DNA of 64,000 nucleotides from Lycorma delicatula. Its lineage: Eukaryota; Arthropoda; Insecta; Hemiptera; Fulgoridae. This document shows positions 25,082 to 36,599 of this stretch, piece after piece (position 1 is the first letter of the stretch; each line of letters opens with the position of its first letter). A program made the translations under genes and the position numbers. The stretch is taken from the NCBI RefSeq assembly GCF_047948215.1, contig NC_134465.1:38292153-38356152 (forward strand), written 5' to 3'. Under the pieces are notes generated by a model. It made no database searches and was not told where the DNA came from. It saw only the letters and a program-made list of their open reading frames with translations.

Positions 25082-25737
25082 TGCCTATTAAATTACATAC
25101 ACATTTTTAAAAGTACATAAAATTTTATTTAACTAATAACGTCTAATTTTTTCATTTTTTTTTTTTTATTGTTGCTATTGAATATTATTTATTGTAAATT
25201 TTTTTTTACAATCACGGATTAATAATAAATCAATGATTTATTTACTTTTTTTAATTCAAACTTTATTAATAAATCAATATATTTAAATTAAAAAAAAAAA
25301 ATGAAAAGAAATTAATTTTAAAAAAAGTAGATGAAGACCGATTCGAACCGATGTGCCTTCCCTTGTAAGATCCAAATATTTCATTAATTAAAATTTCATT
25401 TGTCTATAACTTCGGAAGAAATGAAAATAAGTACCACTTATGGTATATCGCTGAAAAGCTTTCAATGAGGACTTATTACTGCAGTTTAAGAAAACTCCAA
25501 AATCCAAATTTTTGGTATTTTGGACGATATAGGACAACAGTCCTATATCCAAAATTTCAACATCCTACGGCTAATCGTTTTTGAGTTATGCAAGATAAAT
25601 ACGTACGTACATATATACATACATACCTACAACAGACGTCACGCCGAAACTAGTCAAAATGGATATTTCGGTTGAATTCTGAAAACCGAAATTTTTCGCG
25701 ATCACAATACTTTTTTAATTTCGTACAAGGAAGTAAA
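25082..25737. mobile_element. MITE-like element, copy 2 (inverted relative to copy 1)
   Basis: Block by block this is the reverse complement of 4,594-5,180: gcctattaaattacatacac, aaaattttatttaactaata, gattcgaaccgatgtgcctt and aagtaccacttatggtatat appear in reverse order and orientation. The right end carries gtacaaggaagt (25,722-25,733), the terminal repeat of copy 1. The left terminus is degraded or missing. The copies are clearly diverged, so both insertions are old. Confidence 0.7.
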
Positions 25738-25805
25738 AAGTTATTTTTCGCCAAACATAAAAGAGGATGTTTTTCGATCCCAGTTCTTTCATCTTGTCAC
25801 ATTTA

Positions 25806-25935
25806 AGGAACGGGCGACCTGAGACCTCACAAGGCTACACTTCATTTACATCCGTACTTATCATCCTCATTCATTCTCTGAAGTAATACCTTACGGTAGC
25901 TCCGGAAGCTAAACAGAAAAAAGAGAGGGAGAATC
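25806..25935 (+). mobile_element. 5'-truncated tRNA-derived SINE, family 1, copy a
   Basis: The 3' half of family 1: ctacacttcatttacatccg, tatcatcctcattcattctc, a block like ttacggtagctccggaagct, and aaacagaaaaaagaga as the A-rich end. The tRNA head is absent. No target-site duplication could be made out. Confidence 0.75.
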
Positions 25936-27438
25936 CTTTGCATTTACCCCATATTTTTCAATAATTACTGAGAGTATAATTCTGTGTCCTATTTGCTTCA
26001 AATATTTCAGGTCAGATTTCATATAAAAAGACTAAATTTACCACGTTATTTTATTATTTTGTTTCTATTTTATATTGTTTGGTTGTATGTCTACTAAGCT
26101 TATGTATTAAGAATTTATAACTGTAAATAATTTTATTTTCATTTGTAATCTGTTTATTTTGTGGAATAAAGATTATTATTACGTAATTTGGGTCCCAAGA
26201 ATTAAAGTCGCGCTTAATTTTACCAAAGGCGCAGAAATCAGGGCGAAATCTTCCACCGGCCGGCATTCGCTAACGAAGCGTTTTATATGATTATTTTTTT
26301 TGAGAATGTTATTTTTTTGGTGGTCCCCTTTTCTCGTCGGAAATCTTTTTCAATTTTTAATATTTTATAACCATCGTTTATTATGCATCATGATATTCAG
26401 TGTATTTTATGGATAAATAAGGGGAAATACGCATGTTAGCCATCTTTTTTGTCGTTTCTATGTATTGTTAATATTTTCCGATTCTAGTTCACATTTCAAT
26501 TTTTAGACGGTGTCAAATTAAGAGGTAGAAAAACTCGGTTGTTATTGATTTGACAGGTATTTAAAATAGGTAATTTTGTCGACTGCAGATAGCGTGAAGC
26601 TTTCGACCGCGTAAGTGTTCCTTTAAACAATTTTGTAATAACGACTTTTCGACGCTGCAAAAAGTTCAGAAAATGTTATCAATATTTTATTTAATAAAAT
26701 TATTTTAAAGTATACGTAAAACTTTTTTCAACAGTTTTTTGAATATCTCGTGTTGAATTTTTTTCAAAATAGTGTCATGGAAAAGCGGTGTAAGGTTTTT
26801 TTTATTCGAATCCTATTTTTATTCATAAACAATAATTACAAATCGTATGGTTTTACTCGGATGGAGATTTAAATCTTTACCGTTCAAATTCTGTTAGGTT
26901 CGATATTAAAAAAAAATATTTGCGATTAATTATACGCTTCACTGTTAACGGAAAAATAAAAACGATACTGTTCTGCCGTTCATGAAGACGTCTTATGGAA
27001 TAATTGTCAAAGACGTGGTATTTTCTTCAAATCTGAACGATCTGAATTCGCCTGTCGTTTTCGGTTGAAAACCCGGCTGGCTTATTTTATCGATCGGGAC
27101 AAACTTTATCGTTATAATTCAGCGGGTAAACGCGGCCACGAATATATAAAGTCAGAAAAGTTAACGCTTAACCCTTCCTCTGACGCGTATTAAACAGTTT
27201 TTGTTTTAATTACTGTTTCTTTTCCGTCTGATTTTCAGCCCGCGAAATGTATTTATTACTGTAATGAATACGGTTTGTTATTTTATATTACTCGTATTTT
27301 GCTGATTAATTCGATACAGTTAGTATTTGTAATAGTAAAGTAAGAGAATTGTAGTCTTGTGTTACTGTGATTAAAAAAAGATTAATTATGCGGTACATTC
27401 TATATCATTAAAAACGTGAGGGCGCATACATATACACG

Positions 27439-27487
<49 letters not shown>

Positions 27488-28332
27488 CTTGCTTCAACTT
27501 TTGCGCTTCAATCCGAAATATGCTGTTGTGACGACGTGTGAGCTTGTGTTGTGTTATGTTGAATAACAGAAATACATATTTATGTTTTGTTGATATGCGC
27601 AGTTAAATATTTACCGTTAATTACGTGTGAGAACTGCATTATTATTTTCTGTTTGCGTGCGCGTGCTGAGCCGATAAATCGATTCCTTTTCGCAAAATTG
27701 TTTCAAGTCGGGGATGCGCTTAAATAACATTTTCGGACAGGAAAATTAAAGCAAACATAACTTAAATCTGCTGAAGAACCTTGTAAAATTTCAAAAGAGG
27801 CGTCATTTTGCATCACTTATTTTCTCCCTGGCTATTAATTTTGGTAAACGATTTTTGTAAATCTTAAATTAACGGAATTATAAACGACTTTCTTAATTAA
27901 AATTAAATCTTTTTTCATTACGCGTACTGACTTATAAGTATACAGGGTGTATAAGAAAAGTCCAATATTTCGATCGTTAAGAAATACGATTATCAGCACA
28001 AGAAAAAAATTGCAGTTAACATACATCAATTAACGCCTTTACACGTATATGGAAATTAAATGTATTATAATTTTGTTCCCAATGAGATGCTTAAAATATT
28101 AGCTCATAAGCAATCACCGGTAGTTCTTGAGCGATGAACTAAGATGACCGGCATTTTGAAATGTACCAACATGAAGTTTCCATATTTATTTATCTCTTTG
28201 AAAATGTCAGTTTAATGTACTAAATTTAATTAAAGTAGCTCATTCCGTTTCAGAGATATAAATTTATGCATTTTAAAAATACAAAACGTCATACTAACGT
28301 TTATAAAAGTCATTTCCAGACTTATATCTATA
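25936..28332. other. Non-coding, CpG-rich DNA
   Basis: No supported exon. Apart from the CA/GA microsatellite listed separately I see only AT-rich sequence. A tacagggtgtataag motif at 27,939-27,953 resembles transposon termini but has no visible partner. Confidence 0.5.
27436..27487. repeat. (CA)n(GA)n compound microsatellite
   Basis: A CA run broken only near its start passes directly into GA repeats. Confidence 0.9.
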
Positions 28333-28505
28333 TTTGAATACTAGATCGTGGATATCTGTGTTCTTTGGTGGTCGGGTTTCAATTAACCACACATCTCAGG
28401 AATGCTTTAACTGAGACTGTACAAGACTACACTTCATTTACACTCATACATATCATCCTCATTAATCCTCCATCCTTTACCGGATGCTAAACAGGAAAAA
28501 CAAAG
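28333..28505 (+). mobile_element. 5'-truncated SINE, family 1, copy b, with target-site duplication
   Basis: Contains the family-1 blocks gaatactagatcgtgg, gttctttggtggtcgggttt, caattaaccacacatctcag, gactacacttcatttacact and ggatgctaaacaggaaaaac. It is flanked by perfect 14-bp direct repeats gacttatatctata at 28,319-28,332 and 28,506-28,519. The tRNA-like head is missing, so this is a 5'-truncated insertion by LINE-type target-primed reverse transcription. The perfect duplication suggests it is fairly young. Confidence 0.88.
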
Positions 28506-28519
28506 GACTTATATCTATA

Positions 28520-29979
28520 GACCTTTTTAGTTATACGAATTCGAGGAGCACGAAACTGAAATAACGAATAATCCCGTTCTTTCCCGGCTATAGCTGTATT
28601 ACTGTCGCGACAGCAACGGAAAGTTTACCATATCGATCTGCTAAAACTTTCGATATCGGGGTTTATACAAACGTCGACGTTTGAAGACCTCTTAGTCCAA
28701 AAACACGCCAAAAATGATATAGAAATTTCGGGAATATGTATATGTTCACGTTTGTTGTCGACCTGTATTTTTGATTATTATCTCCGGACTGGCTCGACAT
28801 TAATTCTTCGAAAACGTCTCAAAACATTTCTACGTATGGGGATTAAATTTTGAATAAAATTAAAAAAAAAGGGGAAGAGAGTTTTCGCCAATTTTAATTT
28901 TTTTCTTATATTGTACAGCGGTCGTAGAAAATTGAACTATTGTTCGATGTGAACGTACTTAGTTATTTAAAGGGGATAAATATTCAACATTCTTTCTAAA
29001 CAGTTTTTCCATCTTATCTTGAAAAACAATTTTAATTTGGTACAAATATATCTATATACACACATATCCCAGCTTCGGCCCGATTATCAACCCTATTGGA
29101 CAAGGTTACCTCTACGGGTTTTTTTTTTTTTTTAACTTTGTTGAGTAACTTCGTGCCAAATCCGGTTGACACGTTGAAGTAAGTAATTACTCCTATATAT
29201 TAAGTGTTTATTTATGCCCCAAATAACATGAACAGAATCGTACTTAAAATATTTTCAACATCAGTGTATCTAGTATTAATTTAAACCACACTTTTTAAAA
29301 AAAAAAAAAAAAAGAAAAAAAATCACATAGATTCGACTTAAGGATTAAAAATATTTTTGAATGTATTGTTTCTGATACTTCTGTTTTCCAAGTCGTGGCT
29401 GTTATATACAGTTCTGTCAAGCAAAGGGGGGTCAAAGTCAAATAGATCCCGCATTTTTTTTACTTAAATTTCTATTTTTTTTTTTTAAACTTCCTAGTTT
29501 TAAAAACCGAGATCCAAAATTGTTTAATAACAATTTTTATTTTTAATTTTGCATATTCTTTAAGGCTAAATGCTATTTGATAAGAGGGTCAAATCAAACC
29601 CAAATTTTTTTACTGAACATTTTGGTTTGTCGCAAGAGAAACTCTAAATATTTCATAATTAAGTCATTAATATTTAAAACTCGACGGTGTATTCAAAAAT
29701 TTGTGTAGAGCAGAGCCGGGAAAGTTATGCGAACGTTGGCCTGCTTTTTTTATTATACATTTAAATCACGGAATGTGTTTATATATTATAAGTATTTGCA
29801 TAAATTTCAGCTATTCCATTTTTTAATCTTTTCTTATACTTTTCGCATAAATTTCAGCTTTTCGATTTTAGTCGTTCATTTATGACTATTCGACTCGCCC
29901 TGCCGAGTCGAAGCCCGAATCGGCGTTATTCGTTCGAATCTTTGGAAGTAATAATGTAGGTCGTACAGATAGTCCTGCA
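28520..29979. other. Non-coding AT-rich DNA with A and T homopolymers
   Basis: No exon or repeat family recognised. Long T and A runs lie at 29,118-29,134 and 29,297-29,320. Confidence 0.5.
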
Positions 29980-31539
29980 TTGAATAGGGCTATTTTTTGG
30001 GTTTTACATAAGAGGAGGCAAAAAAAATCTGGTCGCAGATACCACAACGCGCCCGTATATGGTTATGTCGGGTTCCAGCCAAAACGACCCGGATCAATCA
30101 AGCCAGGACCGACTAAACCCTCTCCCCCTACCTTCCCATCGGGGAAGACACCCACGATGTGATGTTAACAGTCGTCACGCCTCCTCCGTACCTAGCCCTG
30201 ATGGGCTTTACTTGTCGGCGACATACCCGATATCAACCTTCCGGCATGCCGCCCCGCTGCGTCACCAGGCGTCAGGAGAAGGGAAGCCGCAATGATCATC
30301 AACCCTGGCGACCAGGCAACCCACTACCCAGACGCAACACTAGACTGAGGAGCATAGATGCCTTGACAGCTAGACTTTAACAAGCCCATCTTCCATTAGA
30401 GGGGCAGGACTGTCCAGCGCAGAGACTTAATTGTATGCAATGATATTTTTAAAATAACCTCCTACGAGGCTACTACCGTATTGGGAAAGGCTCTCCCAAT
30501 CATTTGGTAGTGAAAGTTCGAGCAGCCATTTGGAAATTGCGAAGAGGAGGCCGAGGTATTTGAGATGCGGTTTCGAGCCGGGCCAGTACCGGAGATGAAC
30601 GGTGATCACAATACACTGGATCTAAATTTCGTTCAATTGCCCAGCTCCCGCCTGCGGAAGAGGCTGCAGAGCCTCGCGATGGATGAATGGCAGCTGGAAT
30701 GGCACACCACGACTAAGGGAAGATCCTTACATAAATTTATACAGGATCTGGGGGGATAATATGCCTCGAGCTCGTTTTTAAGGGCAATGGGTGCCCAGTT
30801 GCTCACCAACCGTGTTAATTTAAATCACTATCTGTTTCGGTTCCGCCTGGCAGCTGATGAGCTGTGCGTCTGCGGGGAGGTCCAGTCAAATGAATACCTG
30901 ATGTTTGACTGCCCTGTTGTTGTAGGGGGGGGGGGAGTGGCAGACACCAGGTCACCCTGGAACATAGAGGTCAAGGGGAAAATTGGCTACTCACAAGCAC
31001 ACAAGCAGCGAGTCAATGTGGCAAGAGTCGCATTGTCGGACCGTGTGGGAATTCCTTGATGCGGTTGCTTTGTTCAACCGACATCAGTATTTTACTTTAG
31101 AGAAAAGATTCCTACCGCACTGCTGTTGGAAGCTAACCTAAAGATATATATGACTGACCACCAGCCAATTAAGGCTCTAAGCGCTTTAATATGGTGGACA
31201 GGTACTTGCTGGCATTCAGCGACCTAGGCGTGGCAGCGAATTCCTGTCTAGACGAAATAAATTTTTATTTATGGATCTCATTTTTATTTTTAGTAGTTGA
31301 CGGGATGCGCCTACTCATTTTAGCAAATATATGACAAGTGAGCGGTTGGGAAACGTAAGCCGGTAGTGTATGGCACCGCTTTTAGTCCGCTCACGCTGTT
31401 AAGTAAGCTCTAGGAGCTACGTAGGATACTGGTCGCTAAACTATTCGAGGCTGAGTAGCCGTTTGTGGCACAGACATTTGGTCGTATGCTTTAGGGCGAC
31501 CTAATGGGGTGGCGGCGGTAGAAATTCCAAGCAAACCAA
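29980..31539 (+). mobile_element. R1-clade LINE copy B, apparently internally deleted
   Basis: The left part (about 30,050-30,320) is a GC-rich module related to those at 8.5 kb and 2.5 kb. From about 30,412 the sequence becomes homologous to copy A, starting inside the region after the reverse transcriptase (gtccagcgcagag, then ataacctcctacgaggct). It continues through the C-terminal finger ELCVCGEVQSNEYLMFDCP (about 30,861-30,915) and the shared 3' untranslated region to attccaagcaaaccaa at 31,539. The catalytic reverse transcriptase is missing. Either a deletion joined a 5' leader to the 3' end, or two fragments inserted side by side. Several frameshifts break the coding remains. Confidence 0.8.
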
Positions 31540-31559
31540 ATTACTGAGGCAGAACTTAA

Positions 31560-32557
31560 ACAGTCCAACCTTATGCAGCTTAGTATAGGCTTAAAAGCCT
31601 GTTTTCCCAAAGAATAGCGACCAGTAATGTTCGACTGCCGTCGAATCTTACTTGCTCCACTCACACTTGCACACCCATATGCTCATATACACTCATCCAC
31701 ATCGTGATTGTCTTCTGCCCGAGTTCAGTGAAGTCCCGACAGCCTCTTCGACAGAGGTAACCCTGTAGAAGTCTCATGCCTCAGCTGGTACACGTCCTGG
31801 CCGGTCTTGTTCAGTCATCTTCATTTTTATAATGTTGTAACACATTTTGAATACAGCATTCCACCTGGACTCTGAGAGTAGTATCCCTCGTCGAGTGGAC
31901 CGGTGATGTTGCAGCAGAACCGTCTCCTCCTTCCATTGGATGCATTGAAACATCACATGCGCGGACGTGTCCATAGTTCCACAATATTGACATGCATCGT
32001 TTTCAAATCTCCTAATTTTCGCCCAGTAGGAATCGAACAGCCCATGTGCGGTTAAGAACTGGGTTGTCCAAAAATCCACCTCACCGTGTTTCCTGTTGAT
32101 CCACTTCATGATTTCAGGAATCAGTGCGTAGGCCCAGCGGCTACCTACCGCTCGATCCCACCTTTCCTGCCATCTGCCCAAAAAGACGAAATATGCAACC
32201 GTCTTCGGAGTACCCCTCCTCTCCAAGAGCTTCTCTGCCTTCAAGTCTAACGGAGGGATTCCGGATATTATAAATATGGCCTCAGCCGACACTGTTCTGT
32301 AGCCTGCTGCCACACGCAATGCGATACGCCGCTGGACTCTATCGAGTGTTCTTTTATTCCTGTCCACAGCCAGGGCATCACACCACACCGGGCACAGATA
32401 AGAAATTGTGGAGGCCATCAATCCAGCAAGCAGCACTCTTTTCTTCTATCGAGGGCCTACAGTATTCGCCATGACTTCGGAGAGAGTCGTGGTTGTTCTC
32501 TCAGCTTTCTCGCCGGTGTTCCTTAAGTGTGGACCGAAGCGCATGCTTCGGTCCAAC
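31560..32557 (-). mobile_element. Second R1-clade LINE family, C-terminal polymerase relic
   Basis: The minus strand from 32,557 reads LDRSMRFGPHLRNTGEKAER, an R1-clade segment just after the reverse transcriptase core. After one in-frame TAG comes a 220-codon open frame (32,436-31,774). It holds YLCPVWCDALAVDRNKRTLD, YRTVSAEAIFIISGIPPLDL, WQERWDRAVGSRWAYALIP and a terminal finger CQYCGTMDTSAHVMFQC (C-x2-C-x8-H-x4-C). These are the hallmark blocks of R1-clade ORF2 C-termini, but in sequence it differs from copies A to D, so it is another family. Sequence down to about 31,560 is probably its 3' untranslated region. It lies back to back with copy B. Confidence 0.85.
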
Positions 32558-33024
32558 CTAAATATTTGATCGGACGCCTAAATATTTGATCGTTATAGTA
32601 GGACGTATAATAATCTCTCAGACACGTATTGCGATCGGGCTGAGTCTTCGGCCACTCACTTCACGGCCTCAGTTTTTTCATCCACCAGCTCCTGGCCTTC
32701 GGTTGAAAGCCGGTCTTGAATTTTAAATGGTGATAAGAATTTACTCTCGGAGTGGTGTTACGTTGAACATTTTCTTGTGCAGAATTTTAAAAATCATAAT
32801 TTTTATTTTTGTGACGTCTGTATAGTAAAAACCGACGTAAATAAATCTACCATTTACGTCACACAAATAGCGTTTCTTTAAAACAATGTACAGATCGGCA
32901 AGTATAGTCGATACAATAATAAAAATAATTGTTGAAATTCACTAGAAAATGTGTTTGTACGCTTGAAATATGAATTATTTCTTGTAATTCCTTTAATTTA
33001 TTAACGATCGGTTTTTTTTTCCAG
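32558..33024. other. STIM intron 3' part, with polypyrimidine tract and acceptor
   Basis: No repeat family recognised. It ends in a run of T and ccag at 33,021-33,024, the splice acceptor of the first recognised STIM exon. The intron must extend to the left by an unknown distance. Confidence 0.7.
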
Positions 33025-33167
33025 TGTCGGCTGAATCTTGTAACGATGATCTCACTTGTTTAATGATGGCTTCAAATGACAGATTGGGGTTAGAAGCGAT
33101 CAGGTCATTGCACAGGCAGCTGGATGATGATGCGAACGGTGCCGTCGATTTGACTGAATCAAATGAG
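33025..33167 (+). CDS. STIM exon: luminal cysteine pair and canonical EF hand
   Basis: Translates from the second base of a split codon as SAESCNDDLTCLMMASNDRL and then GLEAIRSLHRQLDDDANGAV. The pair of cysteines (C-x5-C here, C-x6-C in the human and fly proteins I recall) lies in the ER lumen. The EF-hand loop DDDANGAVDLTE keeps acidic or amide ligands at loop positions 1, 3, 5, 9 and 12. This loop is the calcium sensor: losing calcium triggers unfolding and oligomerisation. The acceptor is ccag at 33,021-33,024 after a T-rich tract; the donor is GAG|gtaata at 33,168. The exon starts with two bases of a codon and ends in phase 0, matching the next exon. The upstream exon with start codon and signal peptide was not found. 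Confidence 0.95.
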
Positions 33168-33837
33168 GTAATATATTGCTTTTTGAATGTTTTTTTTTTA
33201 TTAATTGCTGGAGTAAACTTTTTTACTATTTATTAAGATATTGTAGTTTTTAAAATTTTCAATGTTGACATATTAATTTATTTAATCGATGTTCCTGTGG
33301 AAAACATGACTTGGCCTTTTTTGTTTATTTTCAGTAACCGGGAAAAAATGAAATTTCATTAAATACTAAACGTATGGTTATTCTACATCTGCACAACTCG
33401 ATGCTTTAATATTGTAAAATAAGACAACAATAACTGAAAATTATCTTCAAAAACACGTAAAGTAATGTAAAGTAACAGAACAGATCACGATCGCACAGTT
33501 AATTAAACTAAATTACCGTTCTACGAAATTCAATTTAACGTAAATTAAGCGTGCCACAAAAAAACTAAAACTCAACAAAACTGCTAAAAACATCACTAAA
33601 CAACTAAAAACGAAAAAGTAACAAAACTATCAACGAAACACCAATAATAACCTCGAGTATTTGGAGGTTTTGATAGACTAGCCTACGGTAACTTTTGATT
33701 TATTACGGTAACTACCCGGCTGTCTGATTTATTTACTCGTTTACATCGACGTGTGTCGAATTGATTACTTTTTTTAATTAATTACTATTGATTTTCGTTT
33801 TTATTTTTGGTTTCTTTTAATTTGCTTTTGTAGTTGG
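33168..33837. other. STIM intron, 5' part
   Basis: No repeat or exon recognised up to the Gag relic. The donor is gtaata at 33,168. Confidence 0.7.
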
Positions 33838-36285
33838 AATCACGACCGACCCAGAAAGGTGATAGGGTGCAATTCCACCCGACGAAGAGAGATTTTCTCC
33901 GGTAGTGGGACGACGGTTTCCCAGGAGGGGAGCTTCTCGTGTCCAGATGCGGGAAGTCCTCAACGACAGTAGTTACTATAAAAGCCTAGCGGAGATGGTA
34001 ATAGAAGAGATTCGATGTGCAGATCGGCTGATGTCCAGGCGAAAAGAGAAGAAGAAGGGAGAAGCATCGGCCCGGCGACGGCAGAGGGCTGTCGACTCAC
34101 CGGTTCTGTCCTCTGCGGCTTCCCCGGGTAGTTGGCCTTTTGAGAGAGATTTTCTGATCCTACCAATGAAATTGGGTGACGACATTGAGGATGATGAACC
34201 GAAACTTTTGAGAACGGTGGGGGAACGCAGACTGTGGCTTTCCCCCTCAGCAACAGGGGAGAAGAAAAAATGTAAGGCCGGCAGTAGGAGTTCCTTGTCC
34301 TCCTTGGAGGACGCCTCCGATCTCGAACGTGGTTCTGTCTCCCGCATGGAAGAGGAGGAACTAGGGGAAGCGAAACTGGTGGGTGGTGCATGTTCTGACC
34401 TTCGAAAACGGAATAAATGTTTGGCTTTTAACACAGCTTACAAGAACTACGCTTACTTGACCGACAAAACGCGAACACAAAGCTGTAAATAATGGAGTGC
34501 TCCCGCAATATAAAGGTATTGCCCGTGTAATGGAAATGTTTACAGACGTGCTTGACGATACAACTGTGGGGCCTCAGGCAAGGCGGCCTGAAGCACAAAT
34601 GGACATGGTGGATGAGGCCACTCAGACTTACTTCATCATCACTGATGAGGTCCCAAATACCGGACAGGGGCCTGCGGCAGAACTTGGCTTGGATAGGTGA
34701 GAATCTAAGCGGGCGATCTATGAGGCCACCGACGCAGACCTCGAACGGCTGGTTTTGTGGGGTTGCCTGAAGACATCTTCCAATCTTTAGCCCTAGTAGA
34801 AGACGCTATAGAATTAGAAGAAGGTGTTGGATCTGGTTGGATTATGGCGGTTGGGGTCGACTACCCTCTAAACACTATGATGTTTCAGATGACTTTGTGG
34901 ATTCGGGACCTGGCTTGTGCCGTTAGACAGAGGGTGGGTCAGGTCCTTGTTTGCGATCGACTACCGGTGATCTGTTCGGCGGGGATGATGTAAGATAGAT
35001 CTTGGAAGGACGGATTACGTTTTATTAATCTCAACGGTTGGGGACCGTAGGATGGCCTCTGTCATCTGCAGATTAGTTCCCCAAATGCTGAATGATGAAC
35101 AAAGTCGACCAGTCTGTTTTTCTACGGGCCGCGTGGGCGGATTGGACAGATTAGACAGATTTTAAGGCGCATCATTGAGTGTATGTGTAGGCGGGTAGGG
35201 AAGCGGCGTTTTGTTCATTTGTTGCGGCCATCAACATTGACGCCGCAAAGCAAGAAGCGACCGGCGAGGCCATCGACCACCACGGTGATGGTCAAGGCGG
35301 AGGAGGAGGAGGTCCTGATCTCGTCCGCTCCGTGGAGGGTGCAGTGTCGACGGGTGAAACCGGGGTCCTCGTACGGAAGGGCCAGGCGGATGATCTTCAC
35401 CTTCGTGTGTGAGCCGATGGTGGCGAGGCCGAACAGTTCAGCAGAGATATCGCCGAAAAAGTGGAGGGTGCTACTACGGCTCTGGCTGGAAGGGGTGGTA
35501 GGTCCTTGTTAAGAATGCTCTCACGACGCAGGATGAGTTTCTCAGAGAAATTCATAAAATAACGGGTGAGTCGGTCATTATACATGTTTTATCAAAACTA
35601 CCGGCTGATGCAAGTGGTAACATCAGCTGTGCCACCCATCCTTGCGGACAAACTGCTGTCTGATGGGTGTGTTCGAATTGGGTGAGTGGCTTGTCGGGTG
35701 ACGCGTCGTGCCTCCAACAAACTCTGTTTTAGATGCTGGAGTCCGGGCAACGGCGAAGTTCTGTAATGGCACAGATAGAAGTGGCCATTGTTTTACTTGT
35801 AGTAAGGCCGGCCATATACGTAAAGATTGTAAACAGAAGCCTCGATGTACGTCCTGCAAGTGTTACGGCCATGCGCCTGCAGGTCAAGGATGCAAGACGG
35901 GTCCATCTGAGCCAGGAGTGTCTTCACAGTGATGTCATGGTGTCTGAGGGACAGCTCCACCCAGGAGGGGTGAGAGGCTTTGATCTTCTACCTTCGATAA
36001 TCGGGTGGGGACTCCTTTGGGATGCCGTTGGGGGGAATGTAAGACCGTAGTCCTGGTGGAGGATCCCTTTTGGAGTTCCGCACTAGAGGCGAGACGTCGA
36101 CCGGAGTCCCTGTGGGAAGTTCCCTTTTGGGAACTCCTCATTTGAGGCGTGGCATGCAAAAAGATCGATTCCCGGCTGCCTAGGCGGGGCATTGCGTCCT
36201 TCCGAGGTAGTTTGAGGCGAAGGCAACCCCCTGGAGCTGAGTTTATGTTTAATTGCTGGTCCGGCTCTGGGGGGGGGGGGGGAAC
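33838..36285 (+). pseudogene. R1-clade LINE ORF1 (Gag-like) relic with zinc knuckles
   Basis: A GC-rich block inside a STIM intron. The N-terminal frame (33,905-34,492) is rich in charged residues and serine (SRRKEKKKGEASARRRQ, SRSSLSSLEDASDLERGS). Frameshifted pieces follow. At the C-terminal end are RNA-binding knuckles: a damaged first one in another frame (LCFRCWSPGN, about 35,725-35,754), then CFTCSKAGHIRKDC (C-x2-C-x4-H-x4-C) and CTSCKCYGHAPAGQGC (C-x2-C-x4-H-x6-C) at 35,788-35,897. The GTDRSGHC spacing between knuckles and the preceding ADKLLSDGCVRIG-like segment are typical of Gag in R1-clade elements. Several stops make it inactive. It ends in a run of 14 G at 36,269-36,282. No endonuclease or polymerase follows directly. 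Confidence 0.8.
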
Positions 36286-36599
36286 TACAGATGTGTAAAA
36301 AAAACTATGCTTTAATCCGAGTCGGCTACATAACTCATTCTGTTATATTACATTATAATTCTATAACTATTAACTACAGCGTCTCAAAAACGTGTGTACA
36401 CAGTTTGAAGAGTTACATTTTATTTATTCACTTGTGTAGCCGCAAGGTTTAAGGTGTTACTAAGTTACATTTTGTTAAAGAACTAGTTAAAACGTGATGT
36501 TTATGTGTTTTTAACTTAAACTTATAAATATTCAAAACGATCCCTGGTTATCGTTAATCTACTACCTAAAGCGACGGTTTAATACACGATGATGTTCCG
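36286..36599. other. STIM intron, short unassigned stretch
   Basis: AT-rich sequence between the Gag relic and the DDE transposase relic; nothing recognised. Confidence 0.5.

Noticed and set aside
27939..28120. tacagggtgtataag, resembling a transposon terminus
   Set aside because: No inverted partner and no coding remains nearby.
32527..32550. ggaccgaagcgcatgcttcggtcc hairpin
   Set aside because: It lies within LINE coding sequence (LDRSMRFGP) and is probably coincidental.
33960..34434. Two long minus-strand open frames of 143 and 152 codons
   Set aside because: They lie opposite the GC-rich Gag relic and are serine/proline-rich mirror frames of it.
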